This document shows, piece after piece, positions 21,650 through 33,554 of a DNA stretch of 64,000 nt. The stretch comes from Aspidiotus rigidus (taxonomy: Eukaryota; Arthropoda; Insecta; Hemiptera; Diaspididae). The stretch covers positions 2,604,001 to 2,668,000 of the forward strand of contig JAVHKY010000029.1 in NCBI GenBank assembly GCA_035079385.1, written 5' to 3'. The stretch's first letter is position 1; each line of letters opens with the position of its first letter. Position numbers and translations under genes: made by a program. Under the pieces are notes generated by a model. That model searched no databases, had not been told where the DNA came from, and saw only the letters and a program-made list of their open reading frames with translations.

Positions 21650-23614
21650 CACTGCGGGATGAAACGCAAATCTAGCTGGACAAAATCTATTTCCAGTATT
21701 TCGTTTATCAAATAGGTCGATTCTTATGTAAAATCGTCCGCTGAGTTCAAAAAAAAAAGTCAGAAAATTCTCCAGTCGCTGGCACGTTCTGGAAATGGTA
21801 AGAAATCGAGAAAATCCACTTTTTCAGCCTGAAGAACCGTGGTTTCTTTTCGTATTTCGTTCATCGATTAGGTCGATTCTTTTGTAAAATCGTCCGACGA
21901 GTTCAAAAATAATTGGCAAAAAATTCTCCAGTCGCTGGAATATTCTGGAAATGGTAAAGAATCGAGAAAATCCACTTTTTCAACCTAGAGAACCGTGAGT
22001 TTTGGTATGTCTTTCATCAATTAGGTTAATTCTCAAATAAACATGTCCGTTGACGTCAAAAAAAAAGTCAAAAATTCTCCAGTCGCTGGAACGGTCTAGA
22101 AATTATAAAAAAATCGAGAAAATCCGTTTTTTCAACCTGGAGAATCCTGAATTTCGGTATTCCGGATCAATTCTTATGTAAACACGTTCGCCGAGTTTGA
22201 AAGAATTAGTCAAAAAATTGTTCAGTCGTTAGAACGGTCTAGAAATAAAGAAAAATCGAGAAAATATACTTTTTTAACCTGGAGAATACTGAAGATTAGT
22301 ATTTCGTTCATCATTAAGGTCAATTCTTAAATAAACACGTCCGCCAAGTTCGTAAAAAATATTAAATAAATCTTCCAGTCGTTGGAACACTCTGGAGACA
22401 GTAAAAAATCGAGGAGTGCGAAGCCAAAGACGACGTGACGTTACTGGCGAGACTCGGCAAGCATTTACAAACCTCAATTTTTGGTGGTCTTCCACCATTT
22501 CAAAAATTCAGAAAAAAATATATGTTTTAGGTGACCGTTCAATACTTCATACGAGTATATATTTTTTCCAGTTTGGGCCCTCTGTAACAACATCCTTACT
22601 TGAAAAAAAAAAATTTTAATTGAAAACTATGCATTTTTTAATGGAATTTACTTTTTTTTTCGCTCGAAAGAATTATAATGAATGGCCTTTGAGATGATTC
22701 ATTTTCCTTCCAAGGCACGATTTTGCACGAGAAGATTCATTGAAAATTACAAGCTGTAGAATTTTTATAATGAAATATATATTTTCGAATATCACAGAGG
22801 ATAGAATAGACTTGAGTGGCTGAAAATTTGGAAATATGAGTTTCATTCTATCCCCAACAACTCCCGGTAGTTGAATTGGAGATTCCCGACTAAGGCCGGA
22901 TCACCTTCTGGCTCAAATCAAAACTAAAATTTTTTTTAAACAGTAGTGCTGAAGGTACAACCGAATTTCATTTCAAAACTTATCAACGAAAAAACTCAAT
23001 TTCTATGGAACAGTAAAATGATTCTCTTCATTTTGCTAGGTATTTTATCAATTGTATGTAACGCTCGCCGGGTATAATTCACAAATTGTTAGTCAAAACT
23101 CGAGAACCGGCGAATTTAGGCGATTGAATATTTTACAGTTTGAAGTGTGATACGTATCTAACAAAGAGATTCGCATTCAAGCTTTGTCATAACTACTCAA
23201 AACTTTTTTTCCCTACTCCAATTTATAAAGTTACTTTTTCATTTAATTGCTTGCTTTGAATGCTTGATATCTTCAATACAACGATAAGAATTTCACCCAG
23301 AAATTTTGGATCGAAAGAGTACGGAATCAACTTTGAAAAAACCTAATACAAGTCATATTCATCACATACAACCGTGCTGCAACTAGAACTGGACTTATGC
23401 ATGTCAACCATAGTACTGAACAAGTCGTCATGCAGTCTACTTTGACGCGTTACTATGGCAACGCGTTCACGTATTTCACTGAACCACACATTGAACCAGG
23501 TCTCTAATTTCACCTACAAACCATAATAATATCTATCAATATGAAAGTTGTTCCTACATTTTTTTTTTTTTTTTTCACTTTTGTCCAGCTAAATTTGCGT
23601 TTTATCCCATAGTG
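21650..23614. mobile_element. Non-autonomous hAT-like element inserted in the LINE
   Basis: The left end reads CACTGCGGGATGAAACGCAA and the right end in reverse complement reads CACTATGGGATAAAACGCAA; the similarity continues through TAGCTGGACAAAA, giving terminal inverted repeats of about 36 bp. Flanking octamers are GCACACTC (21642-21649) and GCACTCTC (23615-23622), seven of eight identical, which fits the 8-bp duplications made by hAT-type transposases. It is 1,965 bp long with no transposase recognised. Inside is a tandem array (21700-22430). P or Merlin elements also make 8-9 bp duplications, so the superfamily is not certain. Confidence 0.7.
21700..22430. repeat. Tandem repeat of about 150 bp, five units
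   Basis: The phrase CTCCAGTCGCTGG or close variants occurs near 21770, 21926, 22077, 22221 and 22373, giving spacings of 144-156 bp. Units also share AATCGAGAAAATCCACTTTT and a TAAAATCGTCCG-type segment. The array is internal to the hAT-like element, a common arrangement in non-autonomous transposons. Confidence 0.8.
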
Positions 23615-23621
23615 GCACTCT

Positions 23622-23994
23622 CGGGAAAGCGTTCTCCATGTCAAAAAATACTGAGTAGCGGTTCGTTCCATGAGCATGGGCATCGTAGATTTGGGAATTG
23701 AGGTCAGCAAGGACCATTAGAGCTGATCGACCTGTACGACAATCCTCTTGTATGTTACTTCATATTTCTTTGGAATCAAGAAATCAGGAGAGTCTATTAT
23801 TGATAATTTTTTTCAGAACTTTGCTAGGAGTGCTTAGTATAGTAATATGGGTCAGTAGGATAAAGGGTGTGAAGGGTCTTTGAGAGGTTTTACGATTGGG
23901 ATGATCAGGCCTGTTTTCCACTTATTTTGGGACAGGAGTGAGGTAAGGTAAGTTTGCGCAGCATAGCGGGACTAATTTGGTCGAGTCCGGGAGC
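23622..23994 (-). pseudogene. Jockey-type LINE: early RT fragment
   Basis: The minus strand encodes PGLDQISPAMLRKLTL, then NKWKTGLIIPIVKPLKDPSH and, near 23620-23700, SVFFDMENAFPRV. The last matches RT motif A. The next expected residues are found at 21640 downward, on the other side of the inserted element. Stops interrupt the frame between motifs. Confidence 0.7.
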
Positions 23995-24009
23995 TCAACT
24001 GAATTTTAA

Positions 24010-25610
24010 ACTAAAAAGAAGCACCATAATTCTATCAGTCAATACTCTACACGAAACAAATACATCGTTAGAGGGATGAAAAATAGGCCATCTACTCAAC
24101 TCAACTTGCGAAAGACGTATAAGTCCCTCGGTTTCTTTCTAGACCGATACTAAGGTGCGATTTGGGTTCGTAAAATGGATTTTGATGTTCGATCGTATAC
24201 ACATTCGTAATTGTGCATGTAATTTGCAACAAAAAATATAACATTAAAACGAAAAAGAGGAGAAAAAAAACAAATCGTAAGAGAACGAACTGTAAAAAAA
24301 TATTCTCTTGACACCGTTAATGTTATTCTTGAAGTATGTGGTCTAATTTAAAAACCAGTTAACCAGTTCATGCCTTTTTAAATTGAACGCTCGACAACGG
24401 GAATGAAACGGTCGTGGCACGACAAAAGAGAAGGCGCGCGGCAGCGCTGCGCTATGTTTCGACGGCCGAACACGAAAAAATAAATTCTATTGTTTTAATC
24501 TGCGGTAAGGCGGTAACGGTCGTACCCGTCCTGTACTACTATAATTTCAAATTTATAAATATTTCCCTGCACTCCGAGAATGAAAGCACAATATACTCGA
24601 CAGCGATCGAGCGAAATAATAAGGTCGTCGGGTCGTTTTCCAATATTTAGCGGTACACACGAAATATATTCCGCAATCATGACCCATTGGCAATTCGAAC
24701 GTAACTTACCCATCTAATGGGTACCGACATTCTATCAAATTTTCCTAGTCGAGCACATAGAAAATATAATATAATATAAACCAGCATTATTTGAGTTCAC
24801 CGAGTTTCAAAAATTACATTCTACTACGGGACCTTCCTCTTAGCATGGCAATCAAAGCAATGAGAAATTATGTATCAATTTATATTCACTTAAAACCTTC
24901 ATAATCGTGGCAAGAACATCGAGACGATTGATAGGTGAGTAGTTTTGATTTGAGTATATAACATATGATTAAGAAAGAATAAATAGATAGAAAGTTTGAT
25001 TTTTTGTTTTGATCAGAGATTCCCGAATGATTCTAACCGTAGACTATAAAATACCTATAATATTTGTATAAACATTAGTTCCTTATCTGAAAAACATGGT
25101 GAAAGCTCTGGCTTGCTCAATCAAATATTATCGGAATATTGTTTCTCCTTTGCTAATAGACGAAGAAAAGAAGAAGACCTTTCTTACTAGAAGAACACCT
25201 CTCATTCAGCCTCTCTTCGAGGTACCCGACAATATGAACTGCCAATAGGCAGGCAAGGGGACCACGCCGTCCCTTCCATTTCCACGAGTAGCGTGTATTC
25301 GATAGTGTAAGTTACCTTTTTCTACGAGAATTTTAAAAGTTTCTCGAGGATTACGCGCAAAAAATATAACTCGATTGAGTAATTCAAACAAAACTGACCA
25401 GTTTCCACAGGGTTTTAGTCCAAGAAATGTGGCTCCCAGCACGCTTTATTCAACTCAGCTTTGAAAATGAATTGATGATCATTCACACTTACCTGAAAAA
25501 CAAAAATCATTACATTCAAAATTAATTCAAAAAGTATCTGCATAAAATTCAAAACGAATTGCGAGTTATCCTAGGTCAAGCCTTCAATATACTCGGTAGC
25601 TTTATACTGA
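24010..25610. other. No gene recognised; CpG-rich patch near 24.4 kb
   Basis: 24390-24520 is notably richer in CpG and GC than its surroundings (it contains AGGCGCGCGGCAGCGCTGCG). This could mark a promoter or first exon, but no supported exon follows. The remainder shows nothing recognisable. Confidence 0.4.
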
Positions 25611-25614
25611 ACAC

Positions 25615-26290
25615 TAATGGATCTTGTAGCCGAAGGCAGCTGTGCCCCTCATGACGTCCAAATCGAATTATTTAAAGAAATGAAGCTCGTAAATAAACTT
25701 CAAAACGTCTACACCTTTTATTTTCTGGTCCCGACTTATCTTTTTAGCTCGGCATGAAGGGAGAAAGGAATAGTTGTACTAGAGGAGGGTGGGAAACATC
25801 TTCGAGACTTGGTGAGGAGTATCTCAGAGCTTCAGAGTGTGAGTGAGGAGCTCAACAGGTGTTGGGGAGAAAGTGGGAAAAAAAAGGCTCGTTTACGTGT
25901 GTGAGGGAAAAATTTTTCTAATGTGCAGCAAGGGCAGTCAGGTGGGAAGATACGGGGCATTGGTTGGTGGTTGTCAGGGATGTGGATGTGTCCAATTTGG
26001 AGTCGGATTAACACAATTTCTTGACGCAAGACGTACGGTTGTCCGGTGGCTAGATTTGAGGCGTGCTATTTGTTGCAGAAATGTGTTTGGTACGTTGAAT
26101 AAGTTTTGATTGATGAGGTGGCGAAAATAGTGTGAGGAGGAGGGTTCTTTCAACTATCAGGAGGCTTAGAGCTTCGCAGACAGTTTTGTACCCTTGCATA
26201 CGTACGTCAGTAGGAATCGAATAGAAGCCATTTTTTTCGTGGAGCTTGTCAGCGAAAGAACGAAGGGACATAAGAACCACGCGGATCGTC
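25615..26290 (-). pseudogene. LINE 3' end, copy 2
   Basis: The minus strand reads EIVLIRLQIGHIHIPDNHQP and PPDCPCC, nearly the same as 8770-8967. The match to copy 1 starts near 25615 at the TTGTAGCCGAAGGCAGCTG segment. The same C-terminal LINE assignment applies, and it is likewise broken. Confidence 0.55.
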
Positions 26291-28590
26291 GATTTGACGT
26301 CGATCTCCAGTCAATACCGAACGTCGACCAGTGATCAACACAGAATTTACTTCTTGCAAAGTCTTAATCGAACGTCGACGTCGATCTGGAGTTAATTTCA
26401 AGTTGATCTCTCCAAACTTTTCCATCGACCTAAAATCGATCGCTCTGTTGGGTAATTTTCAAACTGAGTCGTTGTTCTCTTAGAAGGTACTTTGGTTGAC
26501 TCAAAATTGATCTAAAATCGACTTCAATCTGGAGACGCCTTTGAGTCATATTCTCAATAATTTTGACGTGTTTCATGTCTTTGCTGAACCCTACTCCTAA
26601 TTCGGAAATTTATAAGTTACCCTCCCTCTTTTTTGATGGACTATGAGAATTTTCGACTGGTACTCGAGACCTGATTCGAAAATTTGCGAGTTACCCTAGG
26701 TCAAGACTTCAACATACTAGCTTTAAACTCGGTCAAGGCTACCTTTCCACAAGGCTATACTGTAGGATATCCAAGTTGAGTTAAAGTTACCTCGTCGACT
26801 ACAATACTCGTACAATGTCAATCAAGAGTGAATTTCGAATGGACGTTTCCAAATTCTGTGTTGGGTCGATTTCGTCTAGTCCAGTTGTAGTTCTCTGGTG
26901 AGTTCGGTCCGTATGTTTTGGTAGCTTTATTACTCGCAGACAGGACGGGTAGTTGGAATTAAAAAATAAGAACCTTGAACAATCTCAATTATGTTTGACT
27001 ACTTCAACAAGGGTCAAACCAACGCGATGTCGACATCAATCTAGCATACCGAAAGTTGACTCAATTTTCACATCAACGATGAGTCAATGGTAAAGAGGAG
27101 CGATCGAAATTGTGTCGACTCTTGTCATTTTGGGTCGATTTGCGGTCGGATGGGGCGAATCTGCGAATTGACTCAAAATTCACTTCTCCAAATTTTTTTT
27201 AAATTTACCGTTCTGTTGGGTCGAGTAGTACATATTTTTAGTTCTCTGGCGTTGTCTGCTGGTCAACTCAAATTGACGTCAATCTAATGTCGATTTCGAA
27301 CCGATATTTTCAAATGTTTCCATAGATCAGGTAGTATTTTACTGGTTAACTTGAAATCGACGTCGTGCTGATCGGGAGTTAATTTTGTATCAACTTCCTC
27401 AAATTTTTCTATCGACCCGAAATCCAATGCTCTGCTGCATCGATTTCAAGTCGAGTAAGTTGTTCTCTGATTATCCTCAAATAAAAGTTTATCTAAAATC
27501 AATTTTGAATCGACTTGAACATTTATCTAAAGTCCATTTTGAATCAAATTTTCCTAATTTTTCTGTTGACCTGAAATTGGCTGCTCTATTAGATCGATTT
27601 CAAGTCTCAGAAAACTTCAACTTGATTTCAAATAGACCTGAAATCAACGTCGATCTGGAGTCATTTTTAGTCGACTTCCAGCCATCTTGGATTGGATCGA
27701 TTATCATTCGACATAAAGGCAGAATTTGATTTTTTGAGTCAACTTGAAGGGGAATTGAAAAAGTCAATGATAAAAAGGAGTCGTCGAAATTGTGTTTACT
27801 GTCAGTCGATTGGGTCGATTTGTGGTCGAAATTGGGCGCTACTAAAATGAGTCAAAATTGGCCTGTTTAAATTTTTCTATTGACTCGAGATCGACTGCTT
27901 TGTTGGGTCGACTTCAAGTCGAGTTGTATTTGTAGACGTCCGATGGTCGACATCAAATCAACGTCGATCTGGAGATCTTCAAATTATTCGATCGACCAAG
28001 TGGTATATTTCGTTCGACTTCAAATCGACATCTACCTGAAGTCTTTTGAATCAATTTTCCAAAATTTTTCCTATCAACCTAAGATCCATTGCTGTGCTGC
28101 ATCGCTTTCAAGTCGAGTTGGGATAATGTACGCTGGGAGACTTGAAATTGACCTTAAATCAAAGTTAATCTAACCCTTCTCCAAATTTTCTATGGACCTA
28201 AAATCGGTTGCTCTCTCAGGTCAATTTCAAGTTCATTTGTAGTTGTCTGATAAAGTACGCTCGTCAACTTTAAGTTGATCTAGAGTCGTGTTCGAGTGGA
28301 CTTCTTCAATTTTTTTAGCGACCTGAAATTCACTGCTGATGTGTGATGTTGATTTCGAGACCATTTGTAATTCTCTGGGGATGAACACAGATTGACCGAG
28401 ATTCGACCTCAAATCGAGTCGATCGGTGGCCAATGTACCTTGCCCAGTCACTCCCTAAAGCCATCTATGTGTTTTGTGACTTCTCTACTCGTAGACAGAA
28501 TGTGAAATCATTGCAATATAACGAGAGATATTGAGAAATCTTGATCATGCTTGCCAGTGCATCATCAATGGTCACATTAATCGATATTAA
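26290..28590 (-). repeat. GTCGA-rich degenerate repeat, copy 2 (inverted)
   Basis: This is the reverse complement of 5985-8500, with matching unit order and many shared indels. It lacks the 6051-6143 hairpin insertion. The block contains long spurious frames (for example 27385-27729) that arise from the repeat and should not be read as genes. The similarity fades near 28590 by the segment GCACTGGCAAGCATGATC. Confidence 0.7.
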
Positions 28591-29660
28591 AAACCCATAC
28601 TAAGTGCCTACTCAGTTTTGACCTGATCGATTCTGAAATCCATCACAAATTTAGCACTTTGAATACACGCAATTTTGACGTCGATCTCATCTTTTGCCAA
28701 CGGTTGATCTAAAATCGAGCCAAAAACTACATCCATCTTCAGTCCTGTCTACCTCAATCTCTAATATAGTGAGAATCGGCTCAATTTCTAAATCGACAAT
28801 GAGTCTTTTGTGAGTAGGAGCGGTCGATTTTCAGTCGTTGCGATCGACATTGATGTGGGTGGAATTCGATTTAGAGTGAGTCAATGTGGATTCGATGCGC
28901 GGTTTACCGGTAATGATCGGAGTGGATATCCGTGATCGCGTTTATAAAGATGATAGTGAGTCTGTGTGAGTGAGAAATGAGCGCTAAGATGATGAGCCTG
29001 GACGGTTGTAGATGGTTTCGAGACAGACGAAGATAGGTAGAGGCCAAATCACTACTGGATTTTTTTTTGATCCGTTGGTGAAACAGAAAACTACATTTGA
29101 TAGGGTCGACCAGGTAGTATTTCACTGGTTAACTTGAAATCGACGTCGCGCCGGTTGGGAGTTAATTTTGTATTAACTTCCTCAAATTTTTCTATCGACC
29201 CGAAATCCAATGCTCTGCTGCATCGATTTCAAGTCGAGTAAGTTGTTCTCTGGTAATCCTCAAATAAAAGTCTATCTAGAATCAATTTTGAATCGACTTT
29301 TTCAAATTTTTATATTGACCTGAAATCGACTGCGCTCTGATGGGTCGATATACGTACTCTCGTTGACTTCGGATTGACCTGAGATCAACATTGATCTCAA
29401 TTCCGCATTTTGAATCAAATTTTCCAAATTTTTCTGTTGACTTGAAATTAGCCGCCCTGTAGGATCGATTTCAAATCGACCAGCTCACCTTATCCGAAAA
29501 CTACTACTCGATTTCAAATTAACCTCGAATCAACGTTGATCTGGAGTCGATTTTGTGTCGACTATCTATAGCTATCAATTATGAGTTTTGATCGATTTGC
29601 AGGCGACATATGGGCAGAACTTGATTTTTCGAGTAAATTTGAAGAAGGGGGGGGGGGGGG
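28590..29660 (-). repeat. Further GTCGA-type sequence with a partial duplicate
   Basis: 28590-29090 is diverged sequence with scattered ATCGAC motifs. From about 29105 to 29660 the sequence closely repeats 27335-27770 in the same orientation and so also matches about 6950-7440 of copy 1 in reverse. It ends at a G run (29648-29661) followed by GAATTGAAAAA. Confidence 0.6.
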
Positions 29661-29664
29661 GAAT

Positions 29665-32160
29665 TGAAAAACTTTATTTTGACGGGCTAAAATACTTACA
29701 TTATCGTAAGAATCTTCACTAATATCCTATCCTGCTTCCTTCAGTTAAGGACAGCGGGTTTTTTCCTGCATTTGCTTCAATTTGCCCATATAATTGGCCA
29801 CCTTTATATTCCAGTGTGTAGCACAAAGATAATGAATGATCAAAATCTTCAGATAGAATAAATGATGACACCCTAATTATATTTTCGTAAGAAGAATATT
29901 TTTTGTTTCTTCGTTCCTTTTTTATCTGGATTTCACCCTTGAAATTACAATAACTTCACCAGAAACTAATCAAGTTACAGAGATAGACGCGATGGGAAAC
30001 AGTCCAATAAGTGTCAGAAAACTCCCAAATAATCCGGGTTCACGACTGACTACATTCAAACAACTCTCCTTCCCTCCGAAAGGATTATTCTGTCCACGCG
30101 AAATCCAAGTACGTAACACCATCAGCCAGTCACTCAAACACGCATATAGCGATTATTACAGTCAATCCTATAGTTTTCATAGATTTCCTCTTTTAGTTGT
30201 AGAAACTTTATAGTCACGTCAAACTCGTTTTACAAAATGTTCTATTCAAGACTTATTTTTTTTTTCTCTCAGCAAAAAATATTTAAAAATACCTTTAAAT
30301 GCATGAACGATCGCCAAGTTTTGATTCTTTAGTGCTTGAGTTGTGCGAAATCAGGAAAAAGAAAAAAAAAAATCATCTTTCTAGATTCTCAACATCATCG
30401 GGTCATAATTGACTGCACGTTAATTGCAGTAGTATCCTACATTATCTACTCCTACGGAATATTGTAAATTCTCGTGCGATATCTTATATAGAGACTAGCC
30501 TATCAACTATGTAACCGATCGGACACGTTTATAGACGAGTAAACACAAAACAGGTTGTCTGCGAGCAAAACTGACTCTGAAGTTCTTGAATCGATGATTA
30601 ACAAAAATTTTACAATAACATCGCTTTTTCTAAGACTTCGAATACGCAAAATAGGTCTAAGTATATAAGTTGATTGGAAAAGAGTTAATGATAGCATATT
30701 ATAAAGTAAGCACTGCACTGTTCCATCAAATTTTGTCCTCCCACTCAGAACCTTGAAAGAAATACAATCCTTTTTCAGGTTTTTTCAGGTGAGCTGCAGT
30801 TAAAGGAGAAGAAAAATCGACGTACGCGACGAGAGTAATTAGAATGAATTTCTTTATTTCTTTCCGGATTTATATACCTACACGCGTGCAGGTTGTACGA
30901 TCATTATGAAAATTAATTATATACGAGTAAGAACTCCTCCGTTTGAAAATTGTGTACGTAATAAAATAGTGAGCACATATAAGTAAGTATGTGAAACGTT
31001 AGCATATGTTGACAGTCAGCAGGATGTGGGTAAGCTTTATTTTCATTTATTCCAAACACCACCCACTCTATACATGAATATTGCACACGAGTTTTCATGA
31101 GCCATCGGATTATTTTGTTCAAGGAAGACAGATAGGTTTGGGTTCCGCGGTACAAATAAGAACGGTAAAGTTAGATTATTTTTGTAATTTCATCATTCCA
31201 AGTTCGACTAGCCGCGATTATAAAATATCCCATTAATTCTGAAACGAAATGAAATGACTCGTATAATAAAATATATCGTACACTGTAATCTGCAATCCAC
31301 ATTCAATCATCTTAAGAACGCGAGGTTACCCGAAAACATCAGTCATTAATTCATCATTATACCACCTATATCGTAAACCGTGTATAGGACTGAAAAAAAT
31401 TTTAAAAATAAAAGAAATAATTCGAATTCCTACGCGGATAGATGTGTGATATGGTTACATTATCATTCCAAATATTTTTATTTCAGTCCGGTTAAAATGA
31501 GGAATTTGTTCTTCTCTAAGAGTATTTATAACAGTATCATTTTCTAATGATTAAATTTGAAAAAAAAAAAGGTTAAAGACCTGCAGAGTATTTTTCTCCT
31601 TCCAAACTCCAGGGCATAATTTTTTTGTTAAAAATTTACGCAATTTGACGAGGAGGTGATAAAAAAATTAGTTAAATTTATACCTGTTATAAAAATGGAT
31701 CAAGTACAGGAAACAACGTATCATATTCATTAGGTTTTTGTCGGAAGAAATTAAATTTATGAAAATGAATAAACGAGAGGCTAAGAATTCTCACACGAAT
31801 TCGCAGCATAATACGTAGATACCAGAGCCTATTGAGGAAGCAAACATTATGATATCGAGTCGAGTCAATAGCATATGATAATACAAATACACACATAATT
31901 ACTTCATTCTTCACCCACACGATAGTTTGCGTGTTTTATTATATTAGACCCTATTAATTAAATTATTCGGATTATGAATACGGCACGTACACACTTGTGT
32001 ATAATCAAGGTAGTTTATGATCGTGAGAATTTCCCAAACAAAGGAAAACGGTGATAAAACCATGTTTCTGATGTACGCGGTAGTTATGTTTGTACTCGAC
32101 AAACGGGTGAATTTTGCGCGAATGCTTGAAAAAGGCTTCAAGAGCTCTCCAGTAAAATTC
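29665..32160. other. No gene recognised
   Basis: This AT-rich stretch has no convincing exon or transposon. An ATG at 29992 (MGNSPISVRKLPNNPG) precedes a possible donor near 30109 and was considered, but lacks independent support. Confidence 0.45.
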
Positions 32161-32169
32161 AAAAATAAA

Positions 32170-33495
32170 ATTGAGTTCCGCCCCCTTTCTCATTGGCAGC
32201 GTACTCAAGAAACTGGAAAACTATATGAGGGTGAAGTGGATAAGAACGGAATCGTGGAGATGGCATGGTAAACATAATATTACAACTAGATTGAACCTTA
32301 TGGTCCATTCGAGACTCTCCGGTATGCCCCCCCCCCATGAGTTTGATCACTTTTTGCGTAACGTCAATGAAAAGTGTTGTAAATTTGAGGTGAATTTGAA
32401 GGAGAAGAAAAATAGGAAGTTATCCTCCCTAATGAATGGAAATGTTGATGTGGCTAAGGAACGGGTTAGTGACGGTGTTGTCATTTAGAAATTCCTTTCC
32501 CCTCACCCCTCATAAATAATTGTCAGGTAGTATTTAATAGCGATGAAACAGTCTTCCTTGAGAAAGGTTTGAAATTTAGTCTACCTCTCTTCAAGAAGGA
32601 TGAAACTCTGGCGAATGTTGTTGCGGATCTCGCGGTGAAAATTGGTCGTGGTTTTAATACCCGAAAAATCTGTGCCGAAATAGTCCGTAATAACGCCCTC
32701 CCTCGCATGAGTAACGAATTGGGAGCAGTGGTCCAAGGTTTAAAGAGGAAGATTAAGAGGGAGATTTGAACGTCACTGAGGGTGACAAGGGTGGAGAAGC
32801 CGCCTATGTTTCTGAGGTCCACGAAGTGTCCAGCAATGTGGTGCGAGAGAGAGTAAGAAATTCAGTTTCCTTAAGCGTGTTAAAGAAGTTAGGAGTGTCA
32901 TCAACAAGTGTGAGGCTATTATCAAAACTCCAGCTATGAAAAAAGCCTTCCTTGTTCCGAACCCCACACCTCCCTGCTTTACGGGCTGCCTAAAGTGCAT
33001 AAGAATAATACCCCGATGCGACCCGTGGTTTCATTCATCTTCTCTCCCACCTACCTCCTTGCCAAATTCCTGGACCTTTGGTTCAAACATTGCATTAATT
33101 TTGAATCTCCTTACTCGGTCTTGAATTCGGCCTCTTTAACTGACGTCCTGAAGGGTGTTCAATCTCTTGAATATTTGCTGCTCCCCCAATTATTGAAAAT
33201 TTGAAGGGAAATTTTTCGAGTTCCCTGATGTAGTAGGGATCCCTATTGGATCACCTTTAGGCTCTCTCATCTCCAAAATTTCCAAGTTTGAACTTGACCT
33301 CTTTTCCTCGAACCAGGTGTTACTCAATCATATTTACTATTGGCACAGGTACGTTTATGACATGCTATGCACCAGGACTGGTCCTCCAGATCTCCTTGGT
33401 GAGTTTCTAAGGTATCTCAATTCCAGGTACCCTTCCATAAAATTTACTCTGGAAATAGGGATATTTTTCATCAACTTTTGGATTTATCGAATACA
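32170..33495 (+). pseudogene. Penelope-like element A, N-terminal region and RT
   Basis: In changing frames the plus strand encodes the N-terminal region of Penelope-like elements (FLEKGLKFSLPLFKKDETLA near 32558-32617), then KAFLVPNPTPP, KNNTPMRPVVSF and SPTYLLAKFLDLWF near 32940-33090, followed by FESPYSVLNSASL. Next are IPIGSPLGSLISKISKF and a catalytic box altered from YVDD to YVYD (33350-33361). The fragment ends at a poly-C/poly-A tract; the usual C-terminal GIY-YIG endonuclease is absent. Several stops are present. The same family occurs on the minus strand at 45743-47360. Confidence 0.75.
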
Positions 33496-33550
33496 CACCC
33501 CCCCCCCCCCCCCCCAAAAAAAAAAAAGTACCCGTAAATCCGCGCCTGCT
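33496..33550. repeat. Poly-C/poly-A tract plus MITE end remnant
   Basis: A C run, an A run and then GTACCCGTAAATCCGCGCCT closely resemble the right end of the MITE at 4520-4698. This looks like the remaining half of a related MITE that cut the Penelope-like copy. Confidence 0.5.
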
Positions 33551-33554
33551 GCTA

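Larger units (their letters stand above)
19704..24003 (-). mobile_element. 5'-truncated Jockey-type LINE with target-site duplication
   Basis: TCAACTGAA at 19704-19712 sits next to a T run (19713-19722, the poly-A tail on the minus strand), and TCAACTGAA recurs at 23995-24003 just beyond the most upstream coding sequence. The body therefore runs from 23994 down to 19713. It is truncated within reverse transcriptase near the PGLDQIS motif. It is split by a separate element at 21650-23614. Two coding fragments on either side of that element read as one protein once it is set aside. Stops and altered catalytic residues show it is inactive. Confidence 0.75.

Noticed and set aside
27385..27729. 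114-codon frame and neighbours at 26843-28173
   Set aside because: These lie in the GTCGA-type repeat and recur as by-products of its units.
29992..30110. Possible first exon starting MGNSPISVRKLPNNPG with a GTACGT donor
   Set aside because: The start resembles a myristoylation signal, but the frame is short and there is no second exon, promoter signal or conserved copy to support it.
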